DNA of 64,000 nt from contig CATJXY010000017.1 in the NCBI GenBank assembly GCA_949744505.1, positions 1 through 64,000 on the forward strand, given 5' to 3'. Source of the DNA: an uncultured Erysipelotrichaceae bacterium. Lineage in GTDB: Bacteria; Bacillota_I; Bacilli_A; Erysipelotrichales; Erysipelotrichaceae. The position numbers and the translations under genes were made by a program. Positions 42,349 through 51,829 of the stretch are shown here, one piece after another; position 1 is the first letter of the stretch, and each line of letters starts with the position of its first letter. The notes beneath the pieces are model-generated. The model had not been told where the DNA came from, did not search any database, and was given only the letters and a program-made list of their open reading frames with translations.

Positions 42349-43683
42349 ATGTTAAATGATATTATTGTAGCAATATCAACGGCACTTCAAGATGGAGCCA
42401 TTTCCATTGTTAGACTTTCGGGTGAAGGGTGTATTGAACTTGTTGACAAAGTTTTTACTGCTGATTTGATTCAAAAAGAAAGTCATACGATGACATATGG
42501 ATTTATCTTTGATCCAATAGATCATCAAGAAATTGATGAATGTCTTGTTTCTGTCTTTAGAGCACCGAAGACTTTTACCAGAGAAGATATAGTGGAAATA
42601 AATTGTCACGGTGGAAAAATGGTGACACGACGGGTGTTAAATGTGTTACTGGCATCAGGTGCTCGCTTAGCGGAAAATGGTGAGTTTACAAAAAGGGCAT
42701 TTTTGAATGGAAGGATAGATTTAACTCAGGCGGAGGCAATCAATGATCTGATTGTTGCAGATTCCTCCAATCAAATTAAAATGGCACTTCATCAAATCAA
42801 GGGAAGTGTTCAAAAACTTCTTGATCCGTTAATCAAAGAGCTATTAGACTTAATTGCCCATATTGAAGTGAATATAGATTATCCGGAATATGAAGATATA
42901 GAGCAATTAACAAATGAAGTCGTACTTCCGATGGCAAGAGGATTGGCAGAGAAGCTGAATGAATTGGTAAAAAAGGCAGAAAGTGGAAGAATCATCAAAA
43001 AGGGAGTTAAAACGGTTTTGGTCGGAAAGCCGAATGTTGGGAAAAGCAGTCTTTTAAATGCTTTACTGGAAGAGGAAAAGGCCATTGTTACCGAAGTGGC
43101 AGGAACGACAAGAGATCTTGTGGAAGGAGTCATTCATTTAGAGAATATCACGCTTCATTTGATTGATACTGCCGGAATTCATGAAACAGAGGATGTAGTT
43201 GAAAAGATCGGAATAGAAAAAACAATCAAAGCACTTCATGAAGCAGAATTGATTTTAGTTATTTTGGATGCATCCAAACCGCTTGATGAGGAAGATGAAC
43301 ATTTGTTGAAAATAACAGAAGGAAAAAATCGAATTCTTATACATAATAAGTGTGATTTGGTAAAAGGGAATGAAGAATATTGTTGTATTAGTGCTGCATC
43401 CAATCAAATTGAAGCATTGCTTCAAGAGATTAATAGACGGTATGAGAAGCATGCCATTATCTGTGATGAAGATACATTAAATAATGATCGACAGATTGCT
43501 TTGGCTTATCAAAGCAGACAATATCTAAATCAGGCTATTGAATCATTAGAAAATGGTTTTGAATTGGATTTGGTAACGATTGATTTACAAAATGCATATT
43601 TTAGTTTAAAGGAAATTTTAGGAGAAGCCTCACGAGAAGATTTGTTGGATTCGCTGTTTAAGAATTTCTGTTTAGGAAAATAG
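42349..43683 (+). CDS. mnmE: tRNA uridine-5-carboxymethylaminomethyl GTPase MnmE
   Basis: 444 aa from ATG 42349, after CAGGAGGGAAAGCG; an upstream in-frame start at 42307 lacks a site. The N-terminal formyl-THF-binding domain is followed by a G domain with GKPNVGKSSLLNALL (G1), AGTTRD (G2), DTAG (G3) and NKCD (G4), and it ends with CLGK, the catalytic C(I/L)GK motif. With MnmG it modifies the wobble uridine of some tRNAs. In many Firmicutes mnmE follows jag; here jag is about 15 kb away and the neighbours differ. Confidence 0.95.
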   Translation: MLNDIIVAISTALQDGAISIVRLSGEGCIELVDKVFTADLIQKESHTMTYGFIFDPIDHQEIDECLVSVFRAPKTFTREDIVEINCHGGKMVTRRVLNVLLASGARLAENGEFTKRAFLNGRIDLTQAEAINDLIVADSSNQIKMALHQIKGSVQKLLDPLIKELLDLIAHIEVNIDYPEYEDIEQLTNEVVLPMARGLAEKLNELVKKAESGRIIKKGVKTVLVGKPNVGKSSLLNALLEEEKAIVTEVAGTTRDLVEGVIHLENITLHLIDTAGIHETEDVVEKIGIEKTIKALHEAELILVILDASKPLDEEDEHLLKITEGKNRILIHNKCDLVKGNEEYCCISAASNQIEALLQEINRRYEKHAIICDEDTLNNDRQIALAYQSRQYLNQAIESLENGFELDLVTIDLQNAYFSLKEILGEASREDLLDSLFKNFCLGK

Positions 43684-43703
43684 ATGCTGAAGGAGAAATA
43701 AAT

Positions 43704-44138
43704 ATGAAATTAACTACAAGAAGAATTTTGGCAACATTAATTGATATGACTTTGATCGGACTTCCGGTTGGAATCATCAGTACAGTCTTTGGTATTATCA
43801 AATGGATCATGAGTTTTATCCCGGTAGTGAAATGGTTTAGATGGATCTTTCATTTGGGATCTTCATGGTTTGTTGTACCATTTTGTATCTATGAAATTGT
43901 TTGCTTAGCATGCTTTGGTACAACTGTGGGAAAAGCGTTGATGAGTGTGGGTGTGGAAGAGGAAAGCGGAGCAATGACTATGCGTTTATCCACAATTATT
44001 ATCAGAAGTGTATTCAAAATGATTACATTCCAATTCTGTGCACCATTATTACTTTTGGTTTCTCTTTACATCATGTTCAAAGATCCTGAAAAGAGTTTGC
44101 ATGATGTTTTAGCGGGGACATGTACATGGCTAAAATAG
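43704..44138 (+). CDS. RDD-family membrane protein
   Basis: 144 aa. The start (RRILATLIDMTLIGLPVGII) has the Arg-Asp-Asp-like pattern of RDD proteins, with three to four hydrophobic segments (about 10-30, 45-70, 100-125) and the TVGKALMSVGVEEESG motif. RDD proteins are small membrane proteins, some acting as ion transporters. It lies 20 bp after mnmE and overlaps tatD by 13 bp, so the three genes probably form an operon. Confidence 0.85.
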   Translation: MKLTTRRILATLIDMTLIGLPVGIISTVFGIIKWIMSFIPVVKWFRWIFHLGSSWFVVPFCIYEIVCLACFGTTVGKALMSVGVEEESGAMTMRLSTIIIRSVFKMITFQFCAPLLLLVSLYIMFKDPEKSLHDVLAGTCTWLK

Positions 44139-44896
44139 GGTGGATCGATAGTCATTGTCATATTTTCAGTGATGAATATCGGGATTGTTTTGATGAGGTC
44201 ATCAAGCGTGCGGAAGAAAATCAAGTAGTACAGATGTTAGGGATTTGTTGTACGATTGAGGAATGTGAATGGGCACTTTCGATGGAGAAGAAAGATGAAA
44301 TTGATATTGCGGTGGGATTCCATCCAAGTGATATCAAGGTGGCTTGTAATTGGGAACGTTTAGAAGAACTTACAAGAGATCCTCGAATTGTAGCAGTCGG
44401 AGAAATCGGCCTTGATTATTATTGGGATAAGGATAACAAAGAACAGCAGAAAGAGGCTTTTATTCGTCAAATTGAGTTGGCAAATAAAGTGAATAAGCCA
44501 ATTATTGTACACAGCAGAGATGCAATGCAAGATACGATTGAAATTTTGATGCAGCATTCCTGCAATAGAAAAGGAATTATTCATTGTTATAGCGGAAGTG
44601 TGGAGTCGGCAAAGATTCTTTTAAATTTAGGTTATACGATTTCTTTTGCCGGTCCGGTTACATTTAAAAAAAGTGTGACTCCGAAAGAAGTTGCGACGAT
44701 GATTCCACTTGATCGAATTTTAACGGAAACAGATTGTCCCTATATGACACCGGAACCGTTTAGAGGAAAAAGGAATGAACCAAGCTATGTGCCGTATACT
44801 GCCAAAAAGGTATGCGAATTGAAAAATTTGGAAGAGGAAGCCTTTCAAAAGGCTTGTTTAGCGAATTATCAGGCACTCTTTCATTCTGAAAATTAG
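44126..44896 (+). CDS. tatD: TatD-family metal-dependent DNase/hydrolase
   Basis: 256 aa from the second ATG (44126), for which GCGGGGAC is a better-spaced site than for the first (44120). The metal-binding residues are in WIDSHCHIFSDEY, VGEIGLDYYW, PIIVHSRDA and the C-terminal LTETDCPYMTP, which define TatD. The family has DNase activity in repair and DNA turnover. In Bacillus the homologue (yabD) is next to the 3D-domain gene yabE, as it is here. Confidence 0.93.
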   Translation: MAKIGWIDSHCHIFSDEYRDCFDEVIKRAEENQVVQMLGICCTIEECEWALSMEKKDEIDIAVGFHPSDIKVACNWERLEELTRDPRIVAVGEIGLDYYWDKDNKEQQKEAFIRQIELANKVNKPIIVHSRDAMQDTIEILMQHSCNRKGIIHCYSGSVESAKILLNLGYTISFAGPVTFKKSVTPKEVATMIPLDRILTETDCPYMTPEPFRGKRNEPSYVPYTAKKVCELKNLEEEAFQKACLANYQALFHSEN

Positions 44897-44947
44897 ACAA
44901 ATAGACGAAACTATGATAAAATGCCAACACATTGAAAGGAGATCTGC

Positions 44948-45808
44948 ATGAGAAAAGAAAAAATCCTTGCAGCAGTGTGTGTTACTGTTTACTCTTTGGT
45001 TTCACTGATTCGCCCTCAAAGTACGAAAGGGTCCGTTGATTTAGCTAAACAAATCAATGAAGAAGCGGTTGCATCACTTTCTATGGAAGCAAAGGGCAAT
45101 GTTGTTTATCAACAAGAAACAACGATAACAGAGTCCGCTGATGGACTACCGAGCATTTTTCAAGAAACAGATGAAGTCGTAGAGGGTGGATACGATTGGG
45201 TTATTAATAAAGTCAGTGATCCGCAATCGGGATATATGATCAAAACATACAGGTTAGTTTATGATGATAAAGGAAATCTTTTATCTAAAACTTTAATGAG
45301 CGATGAAACGATTGTTCAAGATCCGATACCGGCTATTTACAGTAATGGTCAAAAAATAGAACCGGGGGCAACATATACATCGAGTCGTTCAACAGCATAT
45401 GGAGTTGACTGTGCTTTATGTAGCGGAAGAGATACCGGTGTTGGTTCAACCGCATCGGGAGTTCGAGTTTCCACAACAGCAGTATTACAGGATAACGGTG
45501 AATGGTTGGATGGTATCACATATGAAGGCTATTATATTATTGCCACAAGTCAAAGTATTCCGCTTTGTACAGTAGTGAAAATTGAAGATCATTCTTATTC
45601 CGGGTATGGATTGACAGCAGGAGAACCTTTTGAGGCAATTGTTTTGGATCGAGGTGTTGGAGGTTCTGCAATTGATTTATTTGCCGGAAGTGAAGTCAGT
45701 GGAGAATTAACAAACGGTAGAAATCGTACGCCGAAGATTACGGTGTTGAAAATGGGAAGTCTTTATACCAATGAACTTGGACAAAGGGCTTGTAGAATCG
45801 AAGATTAA
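44948..45808 (+). CDS. Secreted G5/3D-domain cell-wall protein
   Basis: 286 aa. After a signal sequence (about residues 1-22) there is a G5-like segment (about 80-140) and a C-terminal 3D domain (about 150-280) with the three conserved Asp positions in YGVDCALC, GVRVSTTAVL and IVLDRGVGGSAIDLFAG. YabE-type proteins of this shape are thought to cut peptidoglycan. It lies 51 bp after tatD, but the intervening sequence has its own ribosome binding site (AAAGGAGATCTGC). Confidence 0.85.
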   Translation: MRKEKILAAVCVTVYSLVSLIRPQSTKGSVDLAKQINEEAVASLSMEAKGNVVYQQETTITESADGLPSIFQETDEVVEGGYDWVINKVSDPQSGYMIKTYRLVYDDKGNLLSKTLMSDETIVQDPIPAIYSNGQKIEPGATYTSSRSTAYGVDCALCSGRDTGVGSTASGVRVSTTAVLQDNGEWLDGITYEGYYIIATSQSIPLCTVVKIEDHSYSGYGLTAGEPFEAIVLDRGVGGSAIDLFAGSEVSGELTNGRNRTPKITVLKMGSLYTNELGQRACRIED

Positions 45809-45816
45809 AAAAGATG

Positions 45817-45906
45817 GCTGTTAAAATGATATATCTACTAAAATCGCACCAAGAAACCAAATGTGTGTCTATGGTGGCAAGATTGTATCGTTTTAACAGC
45901 TTTTTA
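45817..45906 (+). terminator. Terminator after the 3D-domain gene
   Basis: GCTGTTAAAA (45817-45826) and TTTTAACAGC (45891-45900) are exact complements with a 64-base loop, followed by TTTTT. Confidence 0.75.
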
Positions 45907-46029
45907 TAATTAAATTGGGATTATAACCCGAAAAACTACTTAAAAACAGAAAGTTTTTATTGATTTTCGGTAAAAAATTTTGGGCTTTAGATAATTTTTT
46001 GATATACTGATAATGAGGGAGAAGATTGT

Positions 46030-47229
46030 ATGATTGTTAGACCTCACTATATGGATTTGTTGAAAACTTATCGTAATGTCCCGTTGGTGAAAATTCTTGC
46101 CGGTATCCGTCGCTCTGGAAAATCTACGATTCTGGAAATGCTTAAAAATGATTTGATTAATAACGGTATCCGTACTGATCATATTCTTTCAATGCGGTAT
46201 ACCTCAGAAGAATTTTATGATGGAATGACCGATAAAGACATGTACCATGGTATTATGGAGCAGATAACGGATAGTGGAAAATATTATCTTTTGCTTGATG
46301 AAGTGCAGGAAATAGTCGGTTGGGAAAAAGCTGTCAACAGCTTGCTTGAAAATGCTGATACAGATATTTATGTAACAGGATCCAATTCAAAGCTGATGTC
46401 AAGTGAAATATCCACGTATTTAAGTGGACGCTATATTACAATTCCTGTATTTACATTATCTTTTTGTGAATATATAGAGTTTAAGAAAGACAGAGGATGT
46501 ACACCGAAAGAGCTTTTGTCTGAGTATATCCGCATGGGCGGATTCCCGATTGTTGCACTGAACAATTTTGATGATAATGCAGCCTATCAGATTGTTGAGG
46601 GTATCTATCATTCTGTTATTATAAGCGACATAACCAAACGACACAAGATCACAAATTTTGATCTGTTTAACCGTGTGGTAAAGTATGTTGTTGAAAATGT
46701 CGGAAAAACTTTTTCTGCGAACGCTATCGTGAAATTTATGAAAAGTGAAGGAAGATCTCTTTCCATTGAAACGGTGTATAACTATTTGGAATGGTTGGAA
46801 AAGGATTTTGTAATCTATCGATGTCAGAGATATGATATGCAGGGGAAATCTGTACTGAAAACGCAAGAAAAATTCTATCTTGCGGATCCTTCTCTCAAAT
46901 ATTGTGTGATGGGTTTCAACCCGAAATCGGTTGCTGCAATGCTTGAAAATATTGTATACTTTGAATTACGTAGAAAGGGCTATGAAGTCTATATCGGTAA
47001 GAACGAAACAAAAGAAATCGACTTTGTTGCGGTAAAACGGGATGAACGCATTTATGTACAAGTGTGTCGTAATCTTCCGGAGGAATCTGATTGTGAGGTT
47101 GCCAACCTACTTGAAATCAAGGATCATTACCCAAAATATGTGGTAACACTTGATGAACTTGCGGCTGGGAATATCAATGGAGTCAAGATTATTCATTTGG
47201 CAGATTTTCTATTAAGGGACAAGTATTGA
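46030..47229 (+). CDS. DUF4143-type AAA ATPase
   Basis: 399 aa. The P-loop is GIRRSGKST (about residues 26-34), the Walker B region is YLLLDEVQEIVGWEKA, and VTGSNSKLMSSEISTYLSGRYI (sensor) is typical of the AAA_14/DUF4143 group. The C-terminal half carries a DUF4143 nuclease-like domain (NIVYFELRRKGYEVYIGKNETKEIDFVAVK). Members are often accessory, in mobile or defence settings, but most functions are unknown. GAGGGAGAAGATTGT precedes ATG 46030. It is monocistronic. Confidence 0.88.
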   Translation: MIVRPHYMDLLKTYRNVPLVKILAGIRRSGKSTILEMLKNDLINNGIRTDHILSMRYTSEEFYDGMTDKDMYHGIMEQITDSGKYYLLLDEVQEIVGWEKAVNSLLENADTDIYVTGSNSKLMSSEISTYLSGRYITIPVFTLSFCEYIEFKKDRGCTPKELLSEYIRMGGFPIVALNNFDDNAAYQIVEGIYHSVIISDITKRHKITNFDLFNRVVKYVVENVGKTFSANAIVKFMKSEGRSLSIETVYNYLEWLEKDFVIYRCQRYDMQGKSVLKTQEKFYLADPSLKYCVMGFNPKSVAAMLENIVYFELRRKGYEVYIGKNETKEIDFVAVKRDERIYVQVCRNLPEESDCEVANLLEIKDHYPKYVVTLDELAAGNINGVKIIHLADFLLRDKY

Positions 47230-47462
47230 TTTTTTGGAAGTTTAATAGAAGCTCATTGAAATGAACTCAATTATTTAGATACAGAAAATTTAGTTTTAAA
47301 TTAAGGATTGGTTCTTGAATTATACAGAAGCTAGTCCTTTTAATTAAGGTTCTTTGATTATAATAATCAGTATAATTTTTTATTAATAAATTTTAATTGA
47401 AAACACTAGTATAAGATAACTACATCTATAAAAATAGCAGAAACATCATCGGAGGTTTATCT
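47230..47462. other. Intergenic region with a weak hairpin
   Basis: AATTAAGGATTGG (about 47300-47312) and CTAGTCCTTTTAATT (47331-47345) are nearly complementary and may end the DUF4143 transcript. Otherwise AT-rich with no gene. Confidence 0.4.
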
Positions 47463-47879
47463 ATGATTGATATACAAAACAAAGAAATTTGTCCTACATT
47501 AGATGAAATGGGTGAATATATTAGAAATTCAGTATTTTATCAGTTCTGTATAGATATTAAAACGAAATATAATTGTAAGGAAAAAATAGAATTCAGTTCT
47601 TGTAGTTGGGAATACGGTTGGAATGTTAAATTCAAAAAATCCGGAAAAAATCTATGTACAATATATCCGAGAGAGGGATATTTTACAGTATTGGTTGTCA
47701 TTGGAAATAAAGAAAAAGAAGCGGTTGAAGAAATGTTGAAAGAATGTACACCGGAATTAAGAGACATTTATAATCAAACAAAAGCGGGAAATGGTCAAAA
47801 ATGGTTAATGATCGATTTAGAAGATAAAGGAAAAATGGTTGCAGATGTCTTGCGTTTAATTGATATTCGTAAAGGATAA
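47463..47879 (+). CDS. DUF3788-family protein
   Basis: 138 aa. The block IEFSSCSWEYGWNVKFKKSGKNLCTIYPREGYFTVLVVI is typical of DUF3788, and the C-terminal GQKWLMIDLEDKGKMVADVLRLIDIR matches the same family. The function is unknown; it is a small soluble protein. The start follows CATCGGAGGTTTATCT. The adjoining minus-strand DUF2200 gene ends after it. Confidence 0.8.
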   Translation: MIDIQNKEICPTLDEMGEYIRNSVFYQFCIDIKTKYNCKEKIEFSSCSWEYGWNVKFKKSGKNLCTIYPREGYFTVLVVIGNKEKEAVEEMLKECTPELRDIYNQTKAGNGQKWLMIDLEDKGKMVADVLRLIDIRKG

Positions 47880-47884
47880 TAAAA

Positions 47885-47899
47885 GCCTCTTTAAGAGGC
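47885..47899 (-). terminator. Terminator between convergent DUF3788 and DUF2200 genes
   Basis: GCCTCTT and AAGAGGC flank one base. The minus strand has TTTTATTAT after the stem. Confidence 0.65.
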
Positions 47900-47914
47900 G
47901 GTTAATTAGTTGGG

Positions 47915-48265
47915 TTATTTTCTTAAAATTTTTTCCATTGTCTTTCCTTTAGCAAGTTCATCAACCATTTTATCTAAACATCTGGTCAATTTGATGATAG
48001 GATCTTCGATGTTTTCAACACGAATTCCACATATCGTGCCTTTGACCATAGTATGGTTGGGATTGATGCATGGAGCATTTTCAAAGAATGTTTTATAATC
48101 AACATCATTTTGAATCTGCTGTGCTAATCCATTTTCATCATACCCAGTTAGCCACAGTATGATTGTATCTACTTCTTGTTTGGTACGATTTTTTCTTTCT
48201 GCCTTTTGGATAAGTAATGGGTATACTTTTGAAAATTTCATTGTATAAATTTTATTAGTTTCCAT
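47915..48265 (-). CDS. DUF2200-family protein
   Basis: 116 aa from ATG 48265, which follows ATGGAGGATCTGTTT; an upstream start gives only five extra residues. KVYPLLIQKAERKNRTKQEVDTIILWLTGYDEN and the PIIKLTRCLDKMVDELAKGK tail are diagnostic for DUF2200, a family of small soluble proteins of unknown function that is often acquired. Its start lies on the minus strand next to the broken nitroreductase. Confidence 0.82.
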   Translation of the reverse strand: METNKIYTMKFSKVYPLLIQKAERKNRTKQEVDTIILWLTGYDENGLAQQIQNDVDYKTFFENAPCINPNHTMVKGTICGIRVENIEDPIIKLTRCLDKMVDELAKGKTMEKILRK

Positions 48266-48371
48266 AAACAGATCCTCCATAATTTTATTTATTTCGAAGA
48301 AACATAAATTTTTAAATATAACCGATGATTTTTGCCGAAATTCTTAATTGTAAGATAAAGGAAAGAACTTT

Positions 48372-49127
48372 TTAATTTAACGTATATGTAGCAGTTAGAT
48401 TTTTTTCATTATCGACATTTTCTTCACTATATAAATTTCTTTTAAATTTAATATTACTTTTATTTAAACATAATTCTAAAAAGCATAAGAAAATTCCAAT
48501 ATCTATTTGATTATAATATTTAACCATATCTCGTGGCATAATTCCTCTTTTTCCCGGTTTTCTATATCTATAAACTTTAAGTTCATTTTTAGAAGAATCG
48601 ACAATCCATGGTTGAGTATTACATGCACTTGGAGCAAATCTTACTATATTTGCTATATCCATATAATAATCTCCATTCCATATTTCCGATAATTCTTTCC
48701 TTTTACTTTTATACATATCTTTTCTGAACTTAGTTTCATCATCTATTTTTGCTATTGCAATCATGATTATAAAGTCTAAACCATCTAATTGTTTTTCTTC
48801 AACTTTACCTATTCCAAACTAGAGAGTTCCAATGTTTTTAGATACTAAATATAAATCCAATTGTTCACCGATATAGCCGATATTTTGAAGATAGTTATCT
48901 TTTTTTTCAGAATATAGTAAGATACAATACTCTTGTCCTCTCTTACAAGTTGTAGAATCTTTAACTATTTTCATTTTGATTTTAATATTATCCAGTAATG
49001 GTTCGAATGAATTAAATTCTTTTTCTATTTCTTTAATTTCCTCATCTGGTATACGATCATTTCCACTATTTCTAAATAAATGAAATGACTTCCTTTTAAA
49101 AATCATATTGTATAAATTCTTTTTCAT
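48372..49127 (-). pseudogene. Nitroreductase-family gene interrupted by an in-frame stop
   Basis: The reading frame from 49127 opens MKKNLYNMIFKRKSFHLFRN and runs to NIGTL. It then meets TAG (48819-48821) and continues in the same frame as FGIGKVEEKQLDGLDFIIMIAIAKIDDE to the stop at 48372, 252 codons in all. Nitroreductases of this type normally have Trp there (GTxWxG), and TGG to TAG is a single base change. The downstream half has the FMN-binding region RFAPSACNTQPWI. No frameshift occurs, so a point mutation, read-through of the stop, or a sequence error are the options. Confidence 0.82.
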
Positions 49128-49163
49128 TTGATTTCTCCTATAAATCGGTATTTGCCGCTATTT

Positions 49164-49856
49164 TTATTCTTTATCGGGTACTTGTCCATTATGTTTTTTC
49201 CATTGACATTCTGTCATTTCCATATTACTAAATGTTGCCGTGAATGACGAGTTTTCAGGACTGCAAGCATATATACCAAACTTAATATTATCTTTAGCGT
49301 TAAATATATGACATATTCGCATTTGCTTATATATGTTACCATCGACAGAACATTCTATACAAAAATCATCTTCTCTTCTACTTAAACGATACCACATGGC
49401 TTTTATTGAAGCATCTATTTCTGTTGTTGCCCAATCAGAATAACCATTATTGGTTACAACACTACCTAAATGTTGAAATTTATCATTTTCATACTCTATT
49501 GAGCCTTTTAACCAATTTTCACTATTCAAATAAATCACAATTCCACATTGGTCAAAACGATGCTTACTATCAAACTCGGTTTTGACTATAAATGAAAAAT
49601 ATTTTTCTTCTGTTTCCATCTGCAATACCGGGGCATTATCATTTCTGAAATGATAATATGTTCTTTGCCATAAATCGGTATTTGGTTCAGTGGTAATTGT
49701 AATCTTATTATTACTTATGACATAATCTTTTGGTTTTCTAGTCCATTCTAATTTAGTAATATCAAATTTCATATTTTTAATATCCTCTATAAACTCGGAA
49801 TTTATCTTTTCGTTCAACATCATTATAGCATAATCTCGTATGTAGTGAGTTTTCAT
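49164..49856 (-). CDS. DUF1349 (concanavalin-like) protein
   Basis: 230 aa. KLEWTRKPKDYVISNNKITITTEPNTDLWQRTYYHFRNDNAPVLQME and GIVIYLNSENWLKGSIEYEN are hallmarks of DUF1349, a lectin-like beta-sandwich that may bind carbohydrate. The open frame starts at ATG 49856, but a better ribosome binding site (GAGGATATTAAAAAT) precedes an internal ATG at 49772, where the conserved domain begins, so the true protein may be 202 aa. The GNAT gene ends 3 bp upstream and both are probably in one transcript. Confidence 0.82.
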   Translation of the reverse strand: MKTHYIRDYAIMMLNEKINSEFIEDIKNMKFDITKLEWTRKPKDYVISNNKITITTEPNTDLWQRTYYHFRNDNAPVLQMETEEKYFSFIVKTEFDSKHRFDQCGIVIYLNSENWLKGSIEYENDKFQHLGSVVTNNGYSDWATTEIDASIKAMWYRLSRREDDFCIECSVDGNIYKQMRICHIFNAKDNIKFGIYACSPENSSFTATFSNMEMTECQWKKHNGQVPDKE

Positions 49857-49859
49857 TTC

Positions 49860-50372
49860 TTATTTTTCTTTATAATAACATTTTAAATCGAGAATTCCAT
49901 CACGAGCATGTTTTAAAGCATTTTTTTTGATTCCTTCATAAGTGAAACCGAGTTTTTTGATTAAATTCTCTGATGATTTGTTGTAGGGAAAATGACTGAC
50001 CGTGAACATCTCGACTTTCCCCTTTTCAAAATAATCGTTTATTAAATTATTAATTGCTTCATAGGCATAACCTTGATGACGGTAATTTTTATTTAAGACA
50101 AATCCCAATTCATAAGTTAAAACAGCACGATCCGCATCTTGTAGGTTGATAAGTCCGATTAATTTGTTTTCGTTTTTTAATATGATTCCAACTCTTCTTT
50201 GGTGTAAAAATAGGTTCATTAATGAGTAGAATTTATCATCCTTTATAGAGTAAGCATGGAAACCGCCGTCATCCAAACATGTCTCTTCATCCGAAATGAT
50301 TTCAAAGATATCGTTGAAATCAGTAGAATTTAGTTTTCTTAAAATTAATCTGGGTGTTTCAAGTATATTCAT
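49860..50372 (-). CDS. GNAT-family N-acetyltransferase
   Basis: 170 aa. ILETPRLILRKLNSTDFNDIFEIISDEE, YELGFVLNKNYRHQGYAYEAINNLINDYF (acetyl-CoA loop RHQGYA) and ENLIKKLGFTYEGIKKNALKHARDG identify a RimJ/RimL-like acetyltransferase that moves an acetyl group from acetyl-CoA to an amine. The substrate is unknown. AAAGAGGGATTCACT precedes ATG 50372. Confidence 0.88.
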   Translation of the reverse strand: MNILETPRLILRKLNSTDFNDIFEIISDEETCLDDGGFHAYSIKDDKFYSLMNLFLHQRRVGIILKNENKLIGLINLQDADRAVLTYELGFVLNKNYRHQGYAYEAINNLINDYFEKGKVEMFTVSHFPYNKSSENLIKKLGFTYEGIKKNALKHARDGILDLKCYYKEK

Positions 50373-50494
50373 AGTGAATCCCTCTTTCTTATTTATAAGT
50401 ATAGCATTTATTTTTTTATTATCTTTATATTTATTTAATTCTTGCGTGTTTTTGATGGTTGAGGTATGCTAAAAGCATAGAAAGAAGGGTGCTT

Positions 50495-51643
50495 ATGAGT
50501 GAAAGAATAGAGCGGTGTTTAGACAAAATCGTTGAAGCCGGACTGGATGGAGTTTTATTTGCCGGTGGAGCAAATTTACAATATGTTTCTGAATGTAACG
50601 ATCTCTTTTGGCAGAGAAGTTGTATGAATAATATCGGTGGAAGATTGAGTTCTAAGATATTACCGGAATGTTTGTTGTTTATGGATGATAAGGGGAATAG
50701 AACAGTGATTTGTATTCCTGTTTTAAAGGATTGTTTTTCATCATTGAAAGTTGTTGTTTCTTATATGGATCAAATGGAAGATACATTATCTAAGATTGTT
50801 CGAGGTAAAAAAATCGGAATCGGAAGTGATTGCGAAGCTTGGTTAAAGGAAACATTAAAAGAAGTAGATCCGCAAATCGAAACCGTGGATGCGGAATGCT
50901 TATTCCATGATCTTCGTTCTATTAAATCTAAAGAAGAGATTGAATTGATGAGAAAAATTGCCAAATTTACAGATGAAGCCGTATTATATGCAGTAAATCA
51001 TTTAAAAGAGGGAATGACTCAATTCGATGTGGAACAGATGCTTATGAATTATGGTTTAGAGCATGGTATCCAAGATTTTTCTTTTCCGCCTACGGCAGGA
51101 TTTAAGACCCGTCTTACATTCACAAAGGAAGAAAATTTTGTCTTTTCTCGTGATAGTGTCTTAGTTCCGCAAACAGCGATTGCGTTTGATGTGGGCTATA
51201 TGAATAAGGGATATTGTTCAGATTGGGGCAGAACGGTTTATTTTGGCAAAGCACCGGAAAAAATTAAAGCAGGTTATGCGGCACTTCAAGCCGGACAGGT
51301 AAAAATGGTATCACAAATTGTACCATATAAAACTAATGTAAATGAGCTTTATGATTTTGTGATGAAAGAGGTGGATCGTCTTGGTTTTAAGGAAGTTCTT
51401 CGCTTTGTGGATACCGGATCGCTTGGTCATCAAATCGGAATTGACTGTCACGAATTTCCAATGATCAATCGTCAAAGTGATGCAATTTTAAAACCGGGTA
51501 TGATTTTCTGTTCTGAGCCGAAGATGATGTTTGATAATGAGTGCTATATGAGAGTGGAAGATATGATTCTTGTAACGGAAACGGGAGCGGAATTTTTAAC
51601 TAATTTTGATCGCAGTCTATTTGAGATTGAAGTAAAAAGATAA
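50495..51643 (+). CDS. M24-family Xaa-Pro peptidase
   Basis: 382 aa from ATG 50495, after AGAAAGAAGGGTGCTT; an upstream in-frame start at 50459 lacks a site. The pita-bread fold shows the metal ligands in AFDVGYMNKGYCSDWGRTV (two Asp), LGHQIGIDCHEFP (His), IFCSEPKMM (Glu) and MRVEDMILVTE (Glu). The N-terminal creatinase-like domain covers about residues 1-140. It should cleave N-terminal residues before proline or act as a related aminopeptidase in peptide turnover. Confidence 0.9.
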   Translation: MSERIERCLDKIVEAGLDGVLFAGGANLQYVSECNDLFWQRSCMNNIGGRLSSKILPECLLFMDDKGNRTVICIPVLKDCFSSLKVVVSYMDQMEDTLSKIVRGKKIGIGSDCEAWLKETLKEVDPQIETVDAECLFHDLRSIKSKEEIELMRKIAKFTDEAVLYAVNHLKEGMTQFDVEQMLMNYGLEHGIQDFSFPPTAGFKTRLTFTKEENFVFSRDSVLVPQTAIAFDVGYMNKGYCSDWGRTVYFGKAPEKIKAGYAALQAGQVKMVSQIVPYKTNVNELYDFVMKEVDRLGFKEVLRFVDTGSLGHQIGIDCHEFPMINRQSDAILKPGMIFCSEPKMMFDNECYMRVEDMILVTETGAEFLTNFDRSLFEIEVKR

Positions 51644-51673
51644 TGAATATTGAAATCTGTGCTTGTAAGATAA

Positions 51674-51702
51674 ATGTAGACAAAAAAAGTCTACATTTTT
51701 AA
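51674..51702 (+). terminator. Terminator after the M24 peptidase
   Basis: ATGTAGAC (51674-51681) and GTCTACAT (51689-51696) are exact complements, followed by TTTTTAATTTT. Confidence 0.88.
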
Positions 51703-51829
51703 TTTTAAAGAAAAAAGAGAGGGTATCAGAGTTTTAATTGATGAATAAATTATTCATTAGGATAAATGATTTGTAAATATTTACATCAATTGTGATGCAT
51801 GGTAAAATCAATGAAAAGGGGAGAAGATT

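Noticed and set aside
46456-46866. Minus-strand 136-codon frame inside the DUF4143 ATPase
   Set aside because: Antisense to a conserved ATPase domain with no start signal.
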